Of a stretch of DNA of 64,000 bases, positions 60,410-64,000 are shown one piece after another. The notes beneath the pieces are model-generated. The model was given only the letters and a program-made list of their open reading frames with translations. It ran no database searches and was not told the origin of the DNA. Source of the DNA: UBA1351 sp963677885 (GTDB lineage Bacteria > Bacillota > Clostridia > Lachnospirales > Vallitaleaceae); assembly GCA_963677885.1 (NCBI GenBank), contig OY782500.1, forward strand, positions 1,674,001 to 1,738,000, read 5' to 3'. Within the stretch, counting starts at the first letter, position 1; each line of letters opens with the position of its first letter. The translations under genes were made by a program, and so were the position numbers.

Positions 60410-61471
60410 TTATACACCAAGTAGTTTCAAGTCAAACTTAAAAAGAATTTCATTAACTTCAAATATATCATAAATACCTTCTTTAATACAAAATTCCACC
60501 ACAATATCCTCTTTAGAGGAATGGGACAAGGCAAATCCCGCCTTCATCAGCAAGTCTCTGGTTTCATCCAGATTCAGCTCCAGTCCTATGGCAAAAGACA
60601 GGACAGTCTTCTTACTGGGCTTATAGTCCCTGTCATTTCGAATCTTGGAAAAAAGTCTTCGGTCCACATTGGCCTTCTTATAAACATCAGCATCTGTCTT
60701 TCCTTTTTCATCAATTAAACGAAGGAGCATAGTAGAAAATGACTCCTCTATGCCTGCCAGTAAATCATCCAGCTTTCTCTCAGCCTTTGGTTGCCCAGCT
60801 GCTGCTGGTCTGGCTTGATTTAAGGATTCGGAAACCATATAGGAATCATCAAAAGATTGGAAGGTGGTTTTTTTAAAGAGGTCTTTGTCAGCTCTGGATT
60901 TTTCCTTTTTAAAGGACCTTCTTGTGTCTTTTTTTAGGTGTTCGGTGACATAGTGTTCATCAATATACTTTTTTACATTTTTATAGACTTTCTCAGAAAT
61001 TTCAAAAGACTGCCTATCAAAAATAACCAGATAGACCATCATATCTTCCAGCTCAAGAAACTTTCTGATTTCAGATGTTGCCACTTCCATGGCTTTTTGC
61101 TTTGGATAACCGTATATACCTGAAGAGATCAATGGAAAGGCAATGCTTTCAAGTCCCAATTCTTTGGCTAACTTCAGGGATTCCTTATAGCAGGACCTAA
61201 GAAGAATTTCCTCATCATGCTTACCGTCCCTCCACCTGGGACCGACGGTGTGAATGATGTACTTGGCAGGAAGCTTATAGGCGCCCGTCGCCTTGGCTTG
61301 GCCTGTAGGACACCCTCTTAAACTTTTACATTCTTCCAAAAGCCCCGGTCCGGCGGCCCTATGAATGGCCCCATCAACACCTCCACCTCCCATTAGGCTG
61401 GAATTGGCTGCATTGATGATTCCATCGACTTGAACTTGTGTGATGTCTGCTCTGATTATTTGAAAAGACAC
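60410..61471 (-). CDS. Macro-domain protein with C-terminal HTH-like domain
   Basis: Residues 1-175 are a macro domain: ADITQVQVDGIINAANSSL, GGGGVDGAIHRAAG, CPTGQAKATGAYKLPAKYI, and ISSGIYGYPKQKA. These are the residues used by O-acetyl-ADP-ribose and ADP-ribosyl-Glu hydrolases. A basic linker follows to about 230. The C-terminal 120 residues look like an XRE-like helical domain (DADVYKKANVDRRLFSKIR and KKTVLSFAIGLELNLDE), perhaps nucleic-acid binding. The start is GTG with GGGGGAG upstream. It is the first gene of the macro-VWA-TIM run. Confidence 0.87.
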   Translation of the reverse strand: MSFQIIRADITQVQVDGIINAANSSLMGGGGVDGAIHRAAGPGLLEECKSLRGCPTGQAKATGAYKLPAKYIIHTVGPRWRDGKHDEEILLRSCYKESLKLAKELGLESIAFPLISSGIYGYPKQKAMEVATSEIRKFLELEDMMVYLVIFDRQSFEISEKVYKNVKKYIDEHYVTEHLKKDTRRSFKKEKSRADKDLFKKTTFQSFDDSYMVSESLNQARPAAAGQPKAERKLDDLLAGIEESFSTMLLRLIDEKGKTDADVYKKANVDRRLFSKIRNDRDYKPSKKTVLSFAIGLELNLDETRDLLMKAGFALSHSSKEDIVVEFCIKEGIYDIFEVNEILFKFDLKLLGV

Positions 61472-61542
61472 TTTGGCTCCCCCTTGTTAACAATTTCATG
61501 CTCCATCCTATGACGACTCCTCTTCACAGGTCTCTTCGCGTA

Positions 61543-61589
61543 AGCTCCTAAGCGGATTCGAACCGCTGGCCTCTTCATTACGAGTGAAG
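61543..61589 (-). pseudogene. 3' half of a tRNA-Thr(CGT), 5' half missing
   Basis: On the minus strand, a full anticodon arm (CTTCA-CTCGTAA-TGAAG), variable loop, T-arm (AGCGG-TTCGAAT-CCGCT) and the acceptor 3' strand TAGGAGC are intact. No D-arm or 5' acceptor strand precedes it. The anticodon arm is identical to the complete tRNA 130 bp away, but T-arm and acceptor differ. Confidence 0.8.
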
Positions 61590-61592
61590 CAG

Positions 61593-61718
61593 TACCTTAT
61601 TGTTAGAAACGTAGAAAAGTTTAAATTTTAAGTGGATACAACATATTTATTTCAAAATTTTCTATTTTTTTACCTTTATTACTGCTTTTTTTGTTTCATA
61701 AGGTTGTATTATATTAAA
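61593..61718. other. Gene-free AT-rich spacer between tRNA fragment and intact tRNA
   Basis: The spacer shows long A and T runs and no open frame. The region from 61472 to 61542 is likewise without a supported gene. Confidence 0.5.
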
Positions 61719-61792
61719 AGCTCTTGATCAGATTCGAACTGACGACCCCTTCATTACGAGTGAAGTGCTCTAGCCGACTGAGCTACAAGAGC
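61719..61792 (-). tRNA. tRNA-Thr(CGT)
   Basis: The complete cloverleaf is readable. The acceptor is GCTCTTG/CAAGAGC, the D-arm is GCTC-AGTCGGCTA-GAGC, the anticodon stem is CTTCA/TGAAG with loop CTCGTAA (anticodon CGT, codon ACG), and the T-arm is GTCAG-TTCGAAT-CTGAT. CCA is not encoded. Confidence 0.92.
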
Positions 61793-61873
61793 TTATTTCA
61801 CAATTAACATGATTTTATCAATAAATCAAAACAACATATACTTTAAGTAATATCAAGATAGAATTATTAAGTA

Positions 61874-62740
61874 TTAGTAAAGTTTAATCCAGTTGAGGTC
61901 TTCATCATCTACATATGGATCATAATCATTCTCCGTGATACCATAAATTGAGATTATTGTAGTTCCCTCTCCAAAAGATTCAAGACTAAATACAGTATCA
62001 AAAGCTGTAGCCAATGTTCCATCCGAAAAACTATATATATACTTATATTCTACGTAACTACCTTCATCTTGTTTATATTTTTCTTTCTCTTTCTCAGTCA
62101 ATTTTCTCTCAGATGTCTCAGAAATTTCTGCATATACAACTTTATCGTTCTGAATAGTGAAAAACTCATTTTCACTTACAAATATTTTAATTATAATTTT
62201 TTCATCTAGACCTTCGGGATTGATTCTATTTAAAATATCCTGAAATATTTCATTCTTAGCATCATAAGTGAAATTTCCAAAGTTTTGATTATATAAATAT
62301 AAATGATAAACATCTTGACCATATCTATCTTCAACAATAATTTTAGATATTACTAGATTATGAAGTTGTTTATCTAAGATATAACCATCAAGAATTTTAG
62401 TTATTTCATCTTTATTCAATTTAAGTTCATTATTTACTAACACTGATTCATTGGACTCTTCATCAATGTTAGCAAAGCTATCAACAATTAAACTATATAA
62501 GGCAAGAATAAGTGTCCATATTATTACGACACCGATAATTCCAACAATTATTTTTCTGCCCTTGAAGGCACCTGATATTCTTTTAGGCTCATATGTGTTA
62601 TTTTCTTTAATCGACTGTACTTTATCTTGATAATCATTTACTGGTTGGCTATTATCACTAATGATATATCCACAATTTGGACATAGTCGTATATCATTTC
62701 TTAATGTTTTTTTGCATTTAGGACAACTTTTCAATATCAT
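61874..62740 (-). CDS. Zinc-ribbon membrane protein of unknown function
   Basis: A 288-residue protein. The N-terminus holds a zinc ribbon (CPKCKKTLRNDIRLCPNCG). One membrane helix is at about 66-90 (IIVGIIGVVIIWTLILAL). About 195 residues, probably extracytoplasmic, follow; they are Glu/Asp/Tyr-rich and have no motif I know. GGGGG precedes the ATG. Base composition is more AT-rich than genes before the tRNA, which suggests transferred DNA. Zinc-ribbon membrane proteins of this build are common in Firmicutes and mostly uncharacterised. Confidence 0.8.
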   Translation of the reverse strand: MILKSCPKCKKTLRNDIRLCPNCGYIISDNSQPVNDYQDKVQSIKENNTYEPKRISGAFKGRKIIVGIIGVVIIWTLILALYSLIVDSFANIDEESNESVLVNNELKLNKDEITKILDGYILDKQLHNLVISKIIVEDRYGQDVYHLYLYNQNFGNFTYDAKNEIFQDILNRINPEGLDEKIIIKIFVSENEFFTIQNDKVVYAEISETSERKLTEKEKEKYKQDEGSYVEYKYIYSFSDGTLATAFDTVFSLESFGEGTTIISIYGITENDYDPYVDDEDLNWIKLY

Positions 62741-62847
62741 TACTTACCCCCTTCATAATTATAAGCTTCACTATATTTTCCAAATATTAAAACTCCTCAT
62801 TAATAGATACTTATTAAGAATACATTAGTTTATCAGGCAGATAATGT

Positions 62848-64000
62848 CTAATGCACTAATCCATCAATTTCCTCTCTTAAAGAGAGAATCTTTTGATTCA
62901 AAACATCTATGTGCTCCACACTAACACCCCTTTTTTTGTACTCCCACTCTGTAAGATATCTATTTATATATATCTTAACACCTTGTACGTTGAACTCTTC
63001 TCCAGTTTTGATCTTCATAATTATTATTCCTAATGCATATATCAATCCCATTACATAAACAATAGGTTCAACCTTATTCCATGATAAAATTTGGATTGAA
63101 GCAATTACACCAATCGGATAAATAACCAAACAGAAAAGAAGAATATTCAAGATTCGCTTGCTAGTGTTCTTAACTTTTAAATCTACTAGTTCCTTTGCAC
63201 TCTTTTGTACTTCAAACTCTTTTTCATACTCTATTAGCCTAATCTCTTTTTCTATAACTAACTCTTTCTGGAACTTAATCAAATATCTATTTTTTTCACT
63301 AGTCATTTCTTTCTGTTTTGCCAAGTTACTAGTTAGTTCTTCATTACGTTGAACAATTCTCTCTTTTTGATTCTGCTCTTCTTCTCGTCTTTCAATATAT
63401 GCTTCTAAATCATCATTGTGTATACTGCAAAGAATATCATCAACCTCTTCTTCATGTATTTCTTCTGGTGTTTTAGCTTGCTCTCTCAAGTTTGCGAGTA
63501 TTTCCAAAACATAATTCTCGTCAATTTCATTTTTACTATACTTGCTCTTAATCTCTTCATACTTGATTTCAATGGACTCATCGAGATATCTTGATAAGAC
63601 TATCTGGGCCTTAGTAACAACATCAAAGCTTGTAGGCAAGACATCGTTTCCTAAACCTTTGCCCAGTTGTACCCATAATTTATTTGTTATATGATAAAGA
63701 CTAATTGCCATTGGATAAGGTGTGTATTGATACTCATCCCGTATCATATTGGAAAGGTTTAATATATGAGAATTTTCAGTGATTAAAAGATACTTACAAT
63801 TCTCGACGTTAGAATAAATCGGACCTTCTCTTCTTATATTAACAAAGCTTAATAATCTTAAATTATATGAAAGCTTTTCTTTTTCATATTCTCTATGAAC
63901 TGTATGTTGATACTTAGTATCTTCAATATTATATCGGTAATTAGAAGGATTGTAATATTGACTATAACTATCTAATGTTATATTTTTTTCTCTTAGCTTT
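62848..64000 (-). CDS. Coiled-coil membrane protein of unknown function (5' end cut by window edge)
   Basis: The frame is open without stop from 62848 to the edge, so the ATG at 63747 is internal and the true start is outside. The visible N-terminal part (about 85 residues before that Met) is rich in Tyr and Asn and holds NCKYLLITENSHIL. A soluble domain follows, with PYPMAISLYHITNKLWVQLG. Then comes a long charged coiled coil (about 110 residues, Glu/Lys/Gln), two membrane helices (around RILNILLFCLVIYPIGVIAS and VYVMGLIYALGIIIM), and a short tail. The build recalls anti-phage or surface proteins, but I cannot name a family. It is AT-rich and beside a tRNA. Confidence 0.7.
   Translation of the reverse strand, partial: KLREKNITLDSYSQYYNPSNYRYNIEDTKYQHTVHREYEKEKLSYNLRLLSFVNIRREGPIYSNVENCKYLLITENSHILNLSNMIRDEYQYTPYPMAISLYHITNKLWVQLGKGLGNDVLPTSFDVVTKAQIVLSRYLDESIEIKYEEIKSKYSKNEIDENYVLEILANLREQAKTPEEIHEEEVDDILCSIHNDDLEAYIERREEEQNQKERIVQRNEELTSNLAKQKEMTSEKNRYLIKFQKELVIEKEIRLIEYEKEFEVQKSAKELVDLKVKNTSKRILNILLFCLVIYPIGVIASIQILSWNKVEPIVYVMGLIYALGIIIMKIKTGEEFNVQGVKIYINRYLTEWEYKKRGVSVEHIDVLNQKILSLREEIDGLVH

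Noticed and set aside
61543..61589. Functional second tRNA-Thr
   Set aside because: The D-arm and the 5' acceptor strand are missing, so it cannot fold as tRNA.

Overview
The window reads as a chromosomal segment of a low-GC Gram-positive anaerobe, most likely a clostridial member of the Bacillota. The support is strong GGAGG ribosome-binding sites, signal-peptidase-II lipoproteins, many c-di-GMP and HD-type signalling genes, clostridial-type sensors and regulators, and tight minus-strand operons. No rRNA or other marker gives a species. About 50 genes are supported, nearly all on the minus strand. The plus-strand genes are a GGDEF cyclase, two AraC-type regulators, a TPR regulator and a cold-shock protein.

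Layout: 1-8.7 kb holds a large lipoprotein cut by the window edge, a PHP phosphoesterase, an aldo/keto reductase, a YczE-like membrane protein, an MFS/ArsR-type pair with a palindromic operator-promoter, a diguanylate cyclase and a small Cys-rich protein. 8.8-12.2 kb has a Cache-HAMP-GGDEF-EAL phosphodiesterase and a divergent PRPP synthetase homologue. 12.4-19.0 kb is the most unusual locus: a peptide-type (Opp/Dpp) ABC transporter in which both permeases are fused to degenerate M28-peptidase-like ectodomains, with no substrate-binding protein gene. 19-26 kb holds a GGDEF cyclase, a DHH phosphoesterase, a thermonuclease-OB lipoprotein and a sugar ABC transporter. 26-31.3 kb encodes a two-component system whose sensor has a long Asp/Glu repeat. 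It is linked to a double cytochrome-b5-like exported protein with an Asp/His tail and a ferric-reductase-type flavocytochrome. 31.4-37 kb is an Opu/Osm-type ABC operon ending in DUF169, plus a MerR regulator. 37-43.2 kb is a signalling block (HD, MCP, response regulator-HD-GYP, histidine kinase). 43.5-51 kb is an iron-type ABC operon with two ATPases and a divergent membrane-bound AraC regulator.

51-64 kb is more accessory. It has an SH3 lipoprotein, 49-bp tandem repeats, and a previously unlisted 40-residue exported peptide gene divergent from an XRE-TPR regulator, which looks like a peptide quorum-sensing pair. It continues with a cold-shock gene, a Phd-Uma2 fusion, an Old Yellow Enzyme, a DUF1848 protein, an AraC regulator, and a macro-domain/VWA/TIM-barrel operon. 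A tRNA-Thr(CGT) lies beside a 3' tRNA fragment, and two unrecognised AT-rich genes run to the edge.

A family of intergenic palindromes built on a GTGTCAAAAGG core recurs at three or four sites (12.3, 21.2 and 22.6 kb) and is not explained by terminators alone. All function calls come from reading motifs by eye; no database search was run.
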